From NCBI GenBank assembly GCA_903813345.2, contig CAIIXF020000004.1, positions 15,509,196 to 15,573,195 of the forward strand: 64,000 bases of DNA, given 5' to 3'. Shown in pieces: positions 24,900 to 36,639 of this stretch. The notes under the pieces were generated by a model, which saw only the letters and a program-made list of their open reading frames with translations, did not search any database and was not told the DNA's origin. The position numbers and the translations under genes were made by a program. How positions within the stretch are numbered: the stretch's first letter is position 1; each line of letters starts with the position of its first letter. This stretch comes from Owenia fusiformis. Lineage: Eukaryota; Annelida; Polychaeta; Sabellida; Oweniidae.

Positions 24900-26353
24900 C
24901 ACACAAATATTGAATATCTGTATGTATTCAAGAATTCAATACCTACTGAGGTTCTAGGCACACAACGAGCGGGGATGTATCTAGGGGCTATCGCCAAGGT
25001 CCTACCATAGAATAAATAAAAAATAGGATCATAGGATAAATATGATATCCTATGATTTTCTTGGGCTATCATTTTCATTCACTCTTGGATATCGCCGATC
25101 TCCACTCATTCCCAGCGCTCACTCGTGGAGATGGACGATATCAACTCATGGATAAAGGTGGTATCCCTCAAAAATCATACCCTCGTTGAAAATAATTGAA
25201 ACTCAAGACTTTATGCATTGTAGGTGATTCATTCCACTGAAGGCTTTTCCTAAACTTCACACTTGATGACATTGCTCTTCATATTGTAGATTCAGCATGG
25301 TCCACCGATAAAAGATGAAAGTCTCTGCGACACACCGGAAATGACACGACAAGGGCCAATTAGGTTTTTGCTAACCGTACGATCTCCTAAAGAGCCCATA
25401 ACCCCTTGGTCCGTTAGATTTGAATGCGCTGCAGAATAGGCAGGCTAGGTGCATTGAGGCAAATATCAAATCTGACTGCAAAATACAAAAAACACATTAT
25501 TTTAGAATGTGCAGTGAGCGTGGATCTCAATGGTTCATCTTCACGTTTGGGTCTAAAATATTATATAAAATTAAATAAAACAACATTTTGACAGTTAATA
25601 AAACATTGTGTCTGTTTATGGTGTATTTTATAGTGTTTTACACTGAGAAGCGCTTTTCACAGCTAGGGACCAAAACGCCTCTAGAACGAAACGAGGGACA
25701 TGTGAATGGAACAAGTTTGTAGAAAAACGGTGCAGTATAAGACTCACAATCTTTGATTTTCAAACATCCAGAAGGTCTAAAATTCTAATTAACGGTCATG
25801 GTGGGACCCCCGTGTTACAGCAGTACAGTATAGTGTTGTATTTGGTGTTCTGAAAATCTTAATTACCAGATACCAGTAGCGTAGTGTGGTCATTTTGTAA
25901 GTGTATGCCACGAGTAAGCGAAGCGAATGATCTTTGAGGAGGGTTTGTGGGTTCTCCCCAAGAAAATTTGAAAATGAGATTGCAAAAGTCCGACTAAAAA
26001 ATATGGATTAATAAAATGTAAAATATTGGCCATTTTTATCCAATCTAAAAATCAACTTTTTTCTAAGTTTTGAGAGTTCGCCATGGCGTTTTATGCGTAA
26101 ACAGTTAATTCTTCGAAAACATATTACTGAAATAAAAGTGATCAATAGAGAGCTTTCGATATAAGTTATTTGGTCAACTTGTACTGCGAAAGCCCATGGT
26201 ATTACATAACGAAGGCTATTAGTACAAAAAATTCAAAATGAGATGATGTATAATATAACGTTTAAATGCATATATACCATTTGTAACTTTTAAACTTTAC
26301 AATAACGTGTATGAGATCTTTTGGTTTAAAATGAATTAGGAATTCCTATTTTA

Positions 26354-26540
26354 AGCTTGTATTCGCGAATGCAACTAACGCCTGTCAGCTACCGGATTAA
26401 CCTAATATTTCATGACCAACTCATTTAAATATGAATGGAATAGTAGCAGCAACTATTCAAATTTAAATGAGTTTCCGATAAAATAGTAGTTTAATCCGAT
26501 AGCCGTCGGGCGTTAGTTGCGTTCGCGAATTCAAACTCAG
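26354..26540. mobile_element. 187-bp MITE-like hairpin, same family as 24526-24899
   Basis: GCTTGTATTCGCGAATGCAA with CTAACGCC at the left mirrors GGCGTTAGTTGCGTTCGCGA at the right, and an internal AACTCATTTAAATATGAAT is palindromic with ATTCAAATTTAAATGAGTTT. The surrounding 24.9-28.2 kb has no gene that I can support. Confidence 0.7.
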
Positions 26541-26599
26541 CTATCCATCAATTCCCCTAACCTATACGTTCAGCGTAGTTGAGATCTGGGCTATATCCA

Positions 26600-27850
26600 T
26601 AAATCATTTCCAAGATTTGACCTTAAACCAGTAACCAGCAAACAAGGTACCGAAGTAGCAAACTTCGAAGCATGGTAGCTTTTTAATGAAACGTTTCATT
26701 AAATGAAATTTGATGAGTAACTCCCGAATTGAATTATCTTTCACATATTGAGGAGTTTTTGCTGTAGAGGAGGGTGCCGTTGTTTTGTGACACCCTGGAT
26801 AAGCATCAGCATATAAAATCAAATCCATCCACTGGTATTTGATTTATCAAAGATTTTTTATGCGACCATTTTGAAATTTAGCTGTCATCTTTAAAATTTC
26901 CTCTCAACAGAGTTCCTTTGTCCCTGGGCATCAGCATATAAAATTTGAACCTAATCCATTCACTGATACTTGGTTTATCTTTTTTTTTTAAACAAAAAGG
27001 CAACCATTTTGAAATTTAATCGCCATCTCGAAAATGTCTTCTTCAGCAGAGGTCCTTTGTCCCTTGGTATTAGCATCTAAAATCTGAACCAAATCAGCTC
27101 ACTGGTATTTGAGCTATCAACATTTTTTTTACAAAAAATGGTGGCCATTTTGAAATTTAGCCGCCATCTTGAAAATTCTTACTTTAGGTGTGAGGTTCCA
27201 TATCCATCGGCCAAAAGGTATGACCCCTATATAGTCCATTCAAAAACCTGTGGTTTTGTTCTAAATAACACCATAGTTGGCTTCTAGGGTACCTAGTATG
27301 CCACTATTTGGTATCAAAATTAAGAGGAGTTTAACTTTCATTTGAATTACGAAAAAAGCGATGTAGGTCAAAATAGTTCCCACGTGAGCATGTTTACTAG
27401 GCGTTTGCCCGTCATCTCAGAATTGAGGAAATGGTAGCAAACGCGAGTTACAATAAATGGACGCTGAGATCTCAAAAAGTAACCTGACTCCCTATAATTT
27501 GATGTAGATCAATCGAACCCCTATATGAACAGGTACATTTTGATATATAACACTATATGGGGGTAAGGGTTTTATAGTTGATCACGAACGCCATATGTGC
27601 AAAGTATTGTTCTAAATTTTCGAATATGTTGTTGGATTACGGTACTCACACCTTTACCAGAGCTACTATGTCCCTAGGTATCAGCATCATGAGCATATAC
27701 ATTTTGAACCAAATCCACTCACTGGTATTTGAGTTACAAAAAATGGCAGCCATTTTGAATGAAGTGGCCATATTGAAAATTCCTTCTCGAGCAGAAGTCC
27801 TACACCCATAAGGCATAAGCCTAATAAATTTGAATAAAATCCTTCAACCC
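26600..27850. repeat. Diverged direct repeats with a CACTGGTATTTGAGTTA core
   Basis: The phrase AATCCACTCACTGGTATTTG, followed by a run of T or A and then GGCCATTTTGAAATTTAGC, recurs near 26815, 26950, 27090 and 27715 at about 140-bp spacing for the first three. Each is preceded by TCCTTTGTCCCT-GGCATCAGCAT-like sequence. Copies are old. Short ORFs here are fortuitous. Confidence 0.6.
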
Positions 27851-28294
27851 GTATTTGAATTATCGTCCGGACAATCAAACGGACGGACAGATGCACAAAC
27901 GCATGGCTTCTCTATATCCCTAAGAACTTCCTTTGGAGGGATCATAAGAGCTAAAAGTGAATTGAACATAGGCCGATATTTATTATTGTGTTCAAATAAT
28001 TGCCATAATAGTTTATACAGCAATAATGACTATTGTATTACTTCTGTGTTTACTTCAAATTGCTGTGAAATAATTCTCTTGACAAAAATTAGTTCATACA
28101 GGGACTTGGTAAGAGAATTCTTGTGTTTCTGTAATATAGTCTATAACATCAAGACTTATGAAAATCATGATTAGCAGCACCACCAGTTCTCATTAAAATA
28201 CAATCCAAAGGGTTAATCCCGTACTATTGAATCACATCATGTCACTGGGCCTACTGCAAAATTCTATTTATTAATGGCTAGGCAGTTTTTCTGT

Positions 28295-29809
28295 TTACTT
28301 CACGACATCTTCACTAATTTCCTTTTTAGATTTCTGGGCCATTTTGGATCTCATCTTTTCCTCAAATTCTTTTTGTTCCATTTGTTTTCTAAATGCAGAG
28401 CAACACCCCCATTTGTAATCCAAGTGGCGATAGCAGCATTGTTCTAAGTTGTTAGCGGTATATTCACATGGTTCTTGTTTGAAATCATTGGCTGAAAAGA
28501 ACAAGCACAAACCAATAAAGGATTTAAAGAATCACATTATACCTTGAAGGAAATAAAAGATAAAGATTAAATGAGCATATATCATAGAATTGTGAATGCA
28601 TCAGAGTACAGCAATCACTGACGGACAACAAGCACTGAGGGACAATTAGCACTGTGGGGCACTAGGGGACAACAAGCACTGAGGGACGACAAGCACTGAG
28701 GGATGACAAGCACCGAGGGATGACAAGCACTCGGGGACAACAAGCACTGAGGGACAATTAGCACTGAGGGGCACTGAGGGACAAGCACTGAGGGACAACA
28801 AGCACTGAGGGATGACAAGCACTGAGGAACAATTAGCACTGAGGGGCACTGAGGGACAACAAGCACTAAGGGACAACAAGCACTTCGTTAGTTGGGATAA
28901 TCACAAGTGCATATATAAATATAGATTAAATTATAATATTATTCAATTAAAATTAAATATTTACATAAATACATTGTAACTGCATGAATATATGTTATTC
29001 CCTTTTGTCAGCTATGTGATGGGCTAAGCCTCCTGGCTTATGGTGATTATAATCTATTCCATTACAATCAATCAATTAGTTGGCTAGAAATCATCACAAT
29101 TAGGAAACAAATGCTATCCTACATGAGATATTGCATGATTTTGTCTAAAATTAAAAATCAATGGTTCTGCAATTTTTAAAACATTTGTTGTTGTTGAACT
29201 AAGAAAATTCAGAAATTTTTCAGAAATTTTTTTCACTGAATTTTCTCGTTTTTATATATTTTACAAAACAGATCTTCTCACACGTCTTTTCTAGGCACAT
29301 AAGTGCACTCTTTGTGCAAACCTGGAATATATAGACAATGTGGGGAAGGAGTGATTCTTGTTTGAAAAATAACGTGTGACTCAATTGAGGGATGCAGAAA
29401 ATTTCCCATCATGCATCCTGACCTTAACTAAAAATAATGACAACCTAGTTGAATTGGAATGAATAAGTGAGCGTAGTTTTTTCAGATCATACCCTCGATT
29501 ATAAGATCAGTACAATTGATCAAATTGTTTAATGATGATAATGATATGTATATGCAATACTGTCACATGTGCTTCGTGGGTAGTAGTGTTGGTGTGTTTC
29601 ACTGATTGAATTCAATCAAATTTTTCTTCAAAATTAATGGGCGATAATAAGTGAATGCGTCAATTTTCTTCGCTTTAGAGTCTCTTCCATCTTACAAAAA
29701 CAAGTGAAAGGTTAAGATAAGTACCTTTTAAGCATGTCTGTATCTCACATGCAATCAGTTGGAATGGATGCTTCTTTAGATTCTTGCCGTCTATGAAGAG
29801 ATTCGTCAT
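28295..29809 (-). CDS. CMC4: CMC4-like mitochondrial twin-CX9C protein
   Basis: Two coding exons, 29725-29809 and 28295-28491 (minus), joined in phase 1; 93 codons plus TAA. The product reads ACEIQTCLKANDF and then a CxxxxC-x10-C-x9-CC pattern. This spacing is identical to that of vertebrate CMC4 (p8MTCP1), a small protein imported into the mitochondrial intermembrane space by the MIA40 route. A further CC and a charged, probably helical tail (EFEEKMRSKMAQK) follow. At 93 residues it is longer than the human protein (about 68) because of N- and C-terminal extensions. TTTTCCAG lies two bases before the ATG, so a 5' UTR intron is possible. AATAAA on the minus strand is about 23 bp past the stop. 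The start is only about 200 bp from the EFHC2 start, divergent. Confidence 0.85.
28612..28890. repeat. 17-bp minisatellite just upstream of the last CMC4 exon
   Basis: About 15 units close to AAGCACTGAGGGACAAC, with variants GACGAC, GATGAC and GACAATTAGC. It lies in the CMC4 intron. The long minus-strand ORFs across it (PQCLSSLSAC-like) are repeat artefacts. Confidence 0.9.
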
Positions 29810-29839
29810 TTCTGGAAAAAATGATTTCATAAATTTTAT

Positions 29840-29853
29840 CCGCTAGGTGGCGA
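29840..29853. promoter_or_regulatory. CTCF-like motif CCGCTAGGTGGCGA
   Basis: Differs at one position from the vertebrate CTCF consensus CCASYAGRKGGCRS. It is in the CMC4/EFHC2 intergenic promoter, 12 bp from the CMC4-side exon edge. A partial second match (GATAGGTGGTGC) follows at about 29869. A single short motif is weak evidence. Confidence 0.3.
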
Positions 29854-29882
29854 AAGAAGAATTACGCCGATAGGTGGTGCTT

Positions 29883-29895
29883 GTTGCCTGGCAAC
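29883..29895. promoter_or_regulatory. RFX X-box GTTGCCTGGCAAC
   Basis: Both half sites (GTTGCC and GGCAAC) are perfect with a one-base spacer. RFX factors drive ciliary genes through this site, usually within a few hundred bases of the start. Here it is about 112 bp upstream of the EFHC2 ATG, and EFHC2 is an axonemal protein. A further GCAAC follows at 29899-29903. CMC4 on the other strand may share the promoter. Confidence 0.7.
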
Positions 29896-30006
29896 CTTGC
29901 AACAAAACTTCCATGTTGAGAACAGAAAATTGAGAGTTGAGATTTATCACTTAAAAACTATCAAAAACAGGAAAATAGACAAACGGAAATAAACTAAAAA
30001 TACATC

Positions 30007-33000
30007 ATGGCACTACCCTTCTTACCGGGGAACTCATTTAACCCAAATGTAAGTAATTGACTAAACAATTCGTGGTCAACGCTATAGATTCGTAAAGCAA
30101 TTTGCAAATGTTTTTTCTTGACTTTTTTTCAGAAACACTGTTGTTAGCCTAGCCTACTCATATCAAAATGTCAAAATTTCATTTATTTATACACAATCAT
30201 TTGGTCTGTGTTGTTCATTTGAAGCTTATTCGTCATTGTTTTGTTGCAGCTTGGGAAAAATAAGTACCATAAATCCCATCATTTTGACAAGGCCAATGAA
30301 GTTGCCATGATGGTTGGTGAAAGTAAACCAGGAATTGGTGGCGATCCTTTACTTGGACAGAAAATCAAACCATCAAACAGCGTCATACCCCGTGGAGATG
30401 GAAGCGCATTGCCAGCTTGGGTAGCTTTTGACAGACAGGTTCTCTGTTTTGATGCATACTTTCAAGAAGCAGTTCATGAGAAACGTGAGGAACAATATCG
30501 TGTCCGCCAATCAAAAATCTACTTCTACCTGGAAGATGACTCTATACAAGTCATTGAACCAAGGCTTAAAAATGCTGGAATTCCTCAAGGTAGGTTCTGG
30601 TTTTCATTATCTACAGTAAACTGATACTCATTTAGTCCATGTAATGTTAATAACTTATATAAAATCCATGTTACATATGTGAATGTTACTCTCTCATATG
30701 AGAGCTAATTGATTTATGATGCAAACATAAGAGAAAAGTGTTAATCATAATCATACAATCAACATCAATATTTAATCTTTACAGGTACTTTAATTCGCCG
30801 TCATAGAATCCCCCGTCCACCTCCTCACGATGACCAGTTCTACACAGTAGAGGACTTCAACGTTGGCAATGAAATAACTCTTTATTCACGCACATTTAAA
30901 ATAACAGGCTGTGATGAGTTTACTCATAATTTCTTGCGTAAACTTGGAGTGCGAACAAAAGTTCCAGAATCCCAACCTGGTGATCCTTATATGACACATA
31001 GGAAAGCTGTGAGTAGCATGGGTTTTGTCAATGAATTTTTTTTTGTTAAGAGTTATTCATTTAATTATGAGCTGAAGTCATCAGAGTATTACCCTTTTCA
31101 GAACTTGATAATATCTCCATCCTTCAGATTAGTCAAGTTTCATACTGTAGGTACATGTTGCATTCATGAATTCAACAGATGTCAAACTATCAGCCGACAG
31201 ATGGCATTTGAATTGACAAATGCTAACTCAGATTTATACTGTATCCAGTTAGTGTAAACTTACCTTGAAGCCTATGAGTACCATGGCCTACATTTATTTC
31301 TCCTTTAAACTTGCTAAATATATTTGAAACAAATGAAAATATTATTAGAAAAATCTGACTTTATATTTTATTTTAAAATAAATAACAATCAAATTTTGTT
31401 TTGATAGATGGATGAGAGTATGCAGCCATTGAGACCTTATGAAAAATATGACACCTTAAAACAGTTTCTGGACCACGACCGCCATGTCTTAAGATTCTAC
31501 TGCTTCTGGGATGACACGGATGAAATGTTTGGAGACCCAAGAGAGATGGTCTTACATTATTTCCTCGCTGATGACACAATTGAAATCCGTGAGACGATTC
31601 CTCCAAATTCTGGTCGTGATGCTGCCCCTATGTTTGTACGTCGTGGGAAGCTCCCAAAAGAGGAGTCAGACCTGAAGCAACCGGGCGTACAGACTGATCG
31701 CACTGTGTTGAATGTGTTTGGCCCCACTGGCCATGGAGGCAGATATATTCTAGATAGTTTAAAGGTGAGGATTTCATTCATTGGGGTTGCCTACCAGACT
31801 AAAGTTTTAAAATGGCAAGACTGAAATGTTTTGAGATACCCCAAATTCAATCAGCCTATTCACCATCAATTTAATTAAACCACATTTGTTAACCTGTTCA
31901 GTGGAACACCTCTAGAAGTGGAACACATGTGTTTGTGTAACATTTTTCAGAGTGGCCAAGACCAACTGATTTAATGTCAAATAACCTCTATACGTGGAGC
32001 ACCTCCCAAGCGGCACACATTTTATAGGTACCAAAGGTGTTCCACTTAGACAGGTTTAACTGTACAATGTCCTGGGCCTATTACAAATGCTAAACGAACC
32101 TAAAGCTAACTTACCTCTATGTTTTTGCAGACTGGAGCAGTTCCAACAGACTTCTACACAGACAAAGACCTTCAAATTGGAGCTCTCATCAATGTTTATG
32201 GCAGGAAGTTCAAACTTTGCGATTGTGATGAGTTTACCAAAGAATACTACAAATCCAAATACGGACTCAGTAAGTAAAAATAAATAACAAAAGCAAACAT
32301 GTTTTTTCAGATCATTTTTTATTGCTTAATTATTGTATATTTTACATGATTTCTTACATGTAAGGTATTAAATACATCAGATCACCTTTTTGTAAAGCTT
32401 TACATATAGGCTTTGGTCGATAGAAATAATTTTTAAATAAAGATGGCATGGTAATCGATCTGTGTTTATTTATTAAATATACTGGATTCTGTTAGTGCTG
32501 CCATCTTTATATTGGCCCAGAACCTATGGCTTTACATTGATGCATTTAAGTTACTAGCATGTTTTCAAATCTAATAGAAAAATTCTTAAATATGCTTGTA
32601 CCTGTTGGGTAGGGATTTTCTTTAAATCCTTGTTAAAACTACCACCCTTCATATGAAAATTACAAAAATGACTGTAGGCCTATTGTAACAGGGTTCTAAG
32701 TTCTTACAAAAATAAAACCTCAGATGCAAACCTCTATCAGGCCATCAAACGTTAACTGTGTTTATCGTCATTTTGACCCACAATAGGACATTAAACATAT
32801 GATTAATTTTGAATGGACTTAGCTATAAATAATTAATAAAATTACTTTGGTTTGTAGATAACTTTCCTGAGATTCCCTACAAACAGCCAGCCTCTGAAAG
32901 ACAACCACGAGAATTCCCACCTTATAATGGGTTTGGTAGCGAGGAAGACTCCCTCTGTTCTTGCATGGGGCTCATCCCAAAACCACCCAGGCGAGACTTC

Positions 33001-35759
33001 ATCAAGTTCATGGAGAAAGACAGACATGGCTTGGATAGCAACGTGTTGAGATTCTTGGCCCGTATGGACACTACCAAGCCCATAGATCAGGATCGGAGAT
33101 TTATTATCTCTTATTTCATGTCTGATGATACTGTACTGGTGTTTGAACCTCCAGTCAGGAATTCAGGTAGGTTTTAGTGAGATGTATTTTACATTTACAG
33201 GATCCAAGATACTCTCCCAAGGAATTTTTGCACGGAGGATATGTCATATTTAAGTGCCGAATTTTATGTAATTTTTGTGCAACACCTTCCTTTTTTCATT
33301 TATTTTATTTTACATTTCATGGTGTGATACATTGAGTGAATGGAAATGCTTTTTTTACCAAAAGAGGTCAAATGTTTTGATAGGTGTAATTCAGTATGTA
33401 AGCGCAATTCGAGTATTCAATTGGTGAAGTGAGCCTTTGATCCCCTCCCCCCTTCATGTCTGTTTGTAAGGGTTACCTGCATATGCCTTTATTTCCTTTG
33501 CACAAAAATTGATATCACTCATCTCTTACAGGTATAATTGGTGGTAAATTCCTTGAGAGGGGTCGTATAAAGAAACCTGCCCAGGAGCGCTACAGCACCG
33601 AACTATCAGAGTACTACAATGCACCAGACCTCTATGTGGGCGCTGTAGTTGAGTTCAACAACCATAGATTTGTTCTCATTGACGCTGATGAATACGCATT
33701 TGGATATATGGAGGCACATAACAATGAGGTAAATTCATATTTTGTTATTTCGGAAACCATTATGATTTTTTGAGTTTTTTGTAGAAAATATACATACTGT
33801 AGGTTAATCATTTTTGCGTTTTTTTATATTTTTTACAATGCTTACATTGAAATTCAAATGATTTTGATATCTCTGCTTTGCACAATAATATTTCAATGTT
33901 TATACATATATGTACATAAGTGAAACACCTCCAAAGTGGAACACTTTTAGAGGTACCAAAGGTGTTCTATTAGACAGGTTGTACTGCAATTTAGAAATGT
34001 TAAAAACCAGTTTCTACAAGAGCAACATGATATCCTGACATTCTTTCATTATTTTCTAAACATGTACAAATGACATTTAATTCTAGTTCCCTAAAGCTAG
34101 CATCAACTTGATCATGCAGAAGATACTGCAGGCTTTACAAGGGAAAGATACACAGGATGTTCAGTTATTCCCCTGTTTATTCAATGCCAATCTTTAACAC
34201 AATCGTGTATATAATTTACTTTTAGTTTGCCAAAGCTAGCATCAACTTGATCATGCAAAAGATACAGCAGGCTTTACAGGGGAAAGGGGACGCACAAGAT
34301 ATTCAGTCATTCTTCCAACAAAATGACACAAGTGGGTCAGGGAATATGTCCTATGAGCAATTTCATGATATGTTACTTCAAGTTGCCCCTGGTCTTCTGA
34401 CTGAGCATGAAATAATGACAATAGGACGGTATGTACTTAATCTATCATTGCGCTGCAATATTCATTTGTCTAATTTGTAAAAAATGTCTAAGAATTTCAT
34501 TTGATTTGAATACAAAATTTGTATAATTCAAAAGAGAGTAAAAAATGTTTCGTTCATTTGAAAGTTCTAAGATGGATTAAAAAAATGAACATTTACATTA
34601 TTGTAATGAAATGAAATGAAATTTTTATTTTTCATGGAAACATCTATGAAATCAATTGAAGTTTCCTTGAAAATATGCTCTCTTCAATTACTTACAAATT
34701 GTTCATTAGCATTTACTACTCCATGTTCAGCAAAAAGATTAAGAAGAATGCCACTTGGACAAGACACAAGTGTTCAGATTAGCAGATTTTCACATTTTCA
34801 TTTTCACATTTTCACATTTTGTTTTTGATATGTGAGTCAATGGAAGATAACAAAATTGGAACTGAGAAAAAGTGTTCACATTGAGAGGTGTTCAGATTAG
34901 AGATGTGTTTGCAACATACAAGTTTGACTTCAAATATTCTATCTAATATTTCCCAATTAACCATTTATTCTTTTGTTGCAGTTATTACATGGAGAAAAAA
35001 GAAGATGACAGATTAGACATTAACACTTTGATTGCCATAACTCAAGAACAACTGAGGAAACACAACTTCGAAGGTTTCACCAAACTGAATGAACAGTTCA
35101 TGCACCATGATAACAGCAGGTAGGTCAACAGACTAGACTAGACATACCCCTTGAATCTTTGTGCCAGGAAAATGAATCTATATTAGAGCATCATGATTTA
35201 AATGTTATCCCAGAACTTATTCAAAATTGATATTACAGTTCGCCATTAAGGTTGAAAATCCTACACCTAGAGTATCTTATTTACCATACCATACCATACC
35301 ATACCATACCATACCATACCATACCATACCATACCATACCATACCATACCATACCATATAAATGTTATCCCAGAACTTATTCAAAATTGATATTACAGTT
35401 CGCAATTAAGATTGAAAACCTGATTGCCACAATTCACAATATTGGCATTCAGTGCATTGGCAAATAGCCAAGTGTTTTTCCAAGTGCATTGGCAAATAGG
35501 CAAGTGTTTTTCCATGTGCATTGGCAAATAGGCAAGTGTTTTTCCAAGTGCATTGGCAAATAGGCAAGCGTTTTCCCAAGTGCATTGGTAAATAGGCAAG
35601 TGTTTTTACAAGTGCATTGCCAAAAGCGAGCACTGGTTGCCATCGGCTGTCAGGCAATTTTGAGTTTTAACCCTGATTGACATCCAGATCATACCATACA
35701 CCTAGAGTATCTTATTTACCATACCATATCCATATCCATACCCATATCCATACCCATAT

Positions 35760-35796
<37 letters not shown>

Positions 35797-36639
35797 ATAC
35801 CCATATCATACACATAGAGTATCTCAAGTATCTCACAGTTTCAACATGCAGTCTGATGTTTAATTCAACACAATGTTTGTATTTACAGGAGTAACACTCT
35901 GGACGCAGAGACAGTGCGAACAGTTTGCCACGCCCTACATGTCCCTGTTGCTGATGATCTGCTAAGAGCTCTCATCTCAAAGTAAGTGGAGAATGGCTAT
36001 AATCAGAAAACACAAAGGGCAACATCTAAGTCATTAACCAGTTAACTAGTGATTTATAAATACCAAAACATAAAGGACAAAATTGAAGTGACTTATTAGT
36101 GTTTTGAGAAATAAAAAACAACAAAGGACAACATTCAAGTCACTAAAGAAATACCATCGGTAGGCTTTATTATATAGAAAACCGATAGAACAATCATATT
36201 AAACATTAAAATGAAAGTGTTATATGGGTTGTTTTATGGCCTCTTGGAGAAAGTTAACATTTACATGTATCACTTTTAAGGGTAAACCAACTATTTTGAA
36301 TACAATATTTCTTTTTTTCATTTACAAATTAAACATATATACATTATATTATAATACATGACAATATATCAATACACATACATAGTCTATTCAAATTTTT
36401 TTTAAATAAAATATTTGATTTGATTGTTTTCCAGGATCATGGATCCACAAGGCAAAGTGAACTTCACAGAGTTGATCAAAGTGTTGAACTGGCGGGATCA
36501 CCCTGTAGCTCCAACACAATACAACACAGGAGCCAGGCAGGAAGATTGGCAGGGCAACCAGAAAGAAACTCTCATACAGAATGTCAACTATAAACAGCTC
36601 TTAGTTGATCTCATGGGAAGCCGAGGAGCATCAAGATAA
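30007..36639 (+). CDS. EFHC2: EF-hand domain-containing protein 2 (DM10 axonemal protein)
   Basis: Eleven exons: 30007-30048, 30250-30589, 30785-31008, 31408-31764, 32131-32269, 32858-33166, 33532-33728, 34226-34428, 34982-35119, 35889-35981 and 36435-36639. All junctions are GT-AG, phases are consistent, and the sum is 748 codons plus TAA, matching human EFHC2 (749 aa). It starts MALPFLPGNSFNPN, continues PGIGGDPLLGQKIKP, and has three DM10 domains at about residues 71-180, 215-370 and 415-530, each ending in a C/N-DCDEFT or DADEYA motif. A degenerate EF-hand (NDTSGSGNMSYEQF) lies near residue 570. The loop lacks the final acidic residue, so calcium binding is doubtful. EFHC proteins sit inside the doublet microtubules of motile cilia. 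EFHC1 is the nearest alternative, but the N-terminus fits EFHC2 better. An RFX X-box lies upstream. Confidence 0.93.
31890..32065. repeat. Dispersed GGAACACCTYTAGA-type repeat, EFHC2 intron 4
   Basis: CCTGTTCAGTGGAACACCTC and ACCAAAGGTGTTCCACTTAG with GACAGGTT flank this piece. Shorter relatives occur at about 33920-33985 and 37140-37245. Low-copy, non-coding, no clean ends. Confidence 0.5.
34087..34197 (+). pseudogene. Partial duplicate of EFHC2 exon 8
   Basis: Starting right after an AG acceptor, the sequence repeats the first 85 bases of exon 8 (KASINLIMQKI, QALQGK, TQD) with few changes, then diverges and reaches an in-frame TAA at 34195-34197. There is no splice donor, so inclusion would truncate EFHC2 after the third DM10 domain. 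It lies 29 bp before the true exon's acceptor region. This is a tandem exon duplication that lost its 3' half, and it could act as a poison exon. Confidence 0.75.
35270..35357. repeat. (CATAC)n microsatellite in EFHC2 intron 9
   Basis: About 16 uninterrupted ATACC pentamers. The 65-bp segment AAATGTTATCCCAGAACTTA onward occurs on both sides (35199 and 35358), so the microsatellite sits between direct repeats. Confidence 0.95.
35443..35625. repeat. 32-bp minisatellite in EFHC2 intron 9
   Basis: About 5.5 units of GTGCATTGGCAAATAGGCAA plus GTGTTTTTCCAA. The minus-strand ORFs crossing it (CLFANALGKTLAYLPMH-like) appear in three frames and are repeat artefacts. Confidence 0.9.
35715..35815. repeat. 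(CCATAT/CCATAC)n microsatellite in EFHC2 intron 9
   Basis: Degenerate hexamer/pentamer array, preceded by the same CACCTAGAGTATCTTATTTA phrase that precedes the (CATAC)n array, so the two arrays share an origin. Confidence 0.85.

Noticed and set aside
26604-26828. 74-codon minus ORF (MDLILYADAYPGC...).
   Set aside because: Its start region is shared by the other diverged direct repeats downstream, where the frame is broken; no domain.
28615-28879. Serine/cysteine-rich ORFs (PQCLSSLSAC) on the minus strand.
   Set aside because: They are translations of the 17-bp minisatellite in two frames.
14495-35825. CRISPR-like regular arrays at 14495-15930, 28612-28890 and 35443-35625.
   Set aside because: The units are contiguous minisatellites without unique spacers, in an animal genome.
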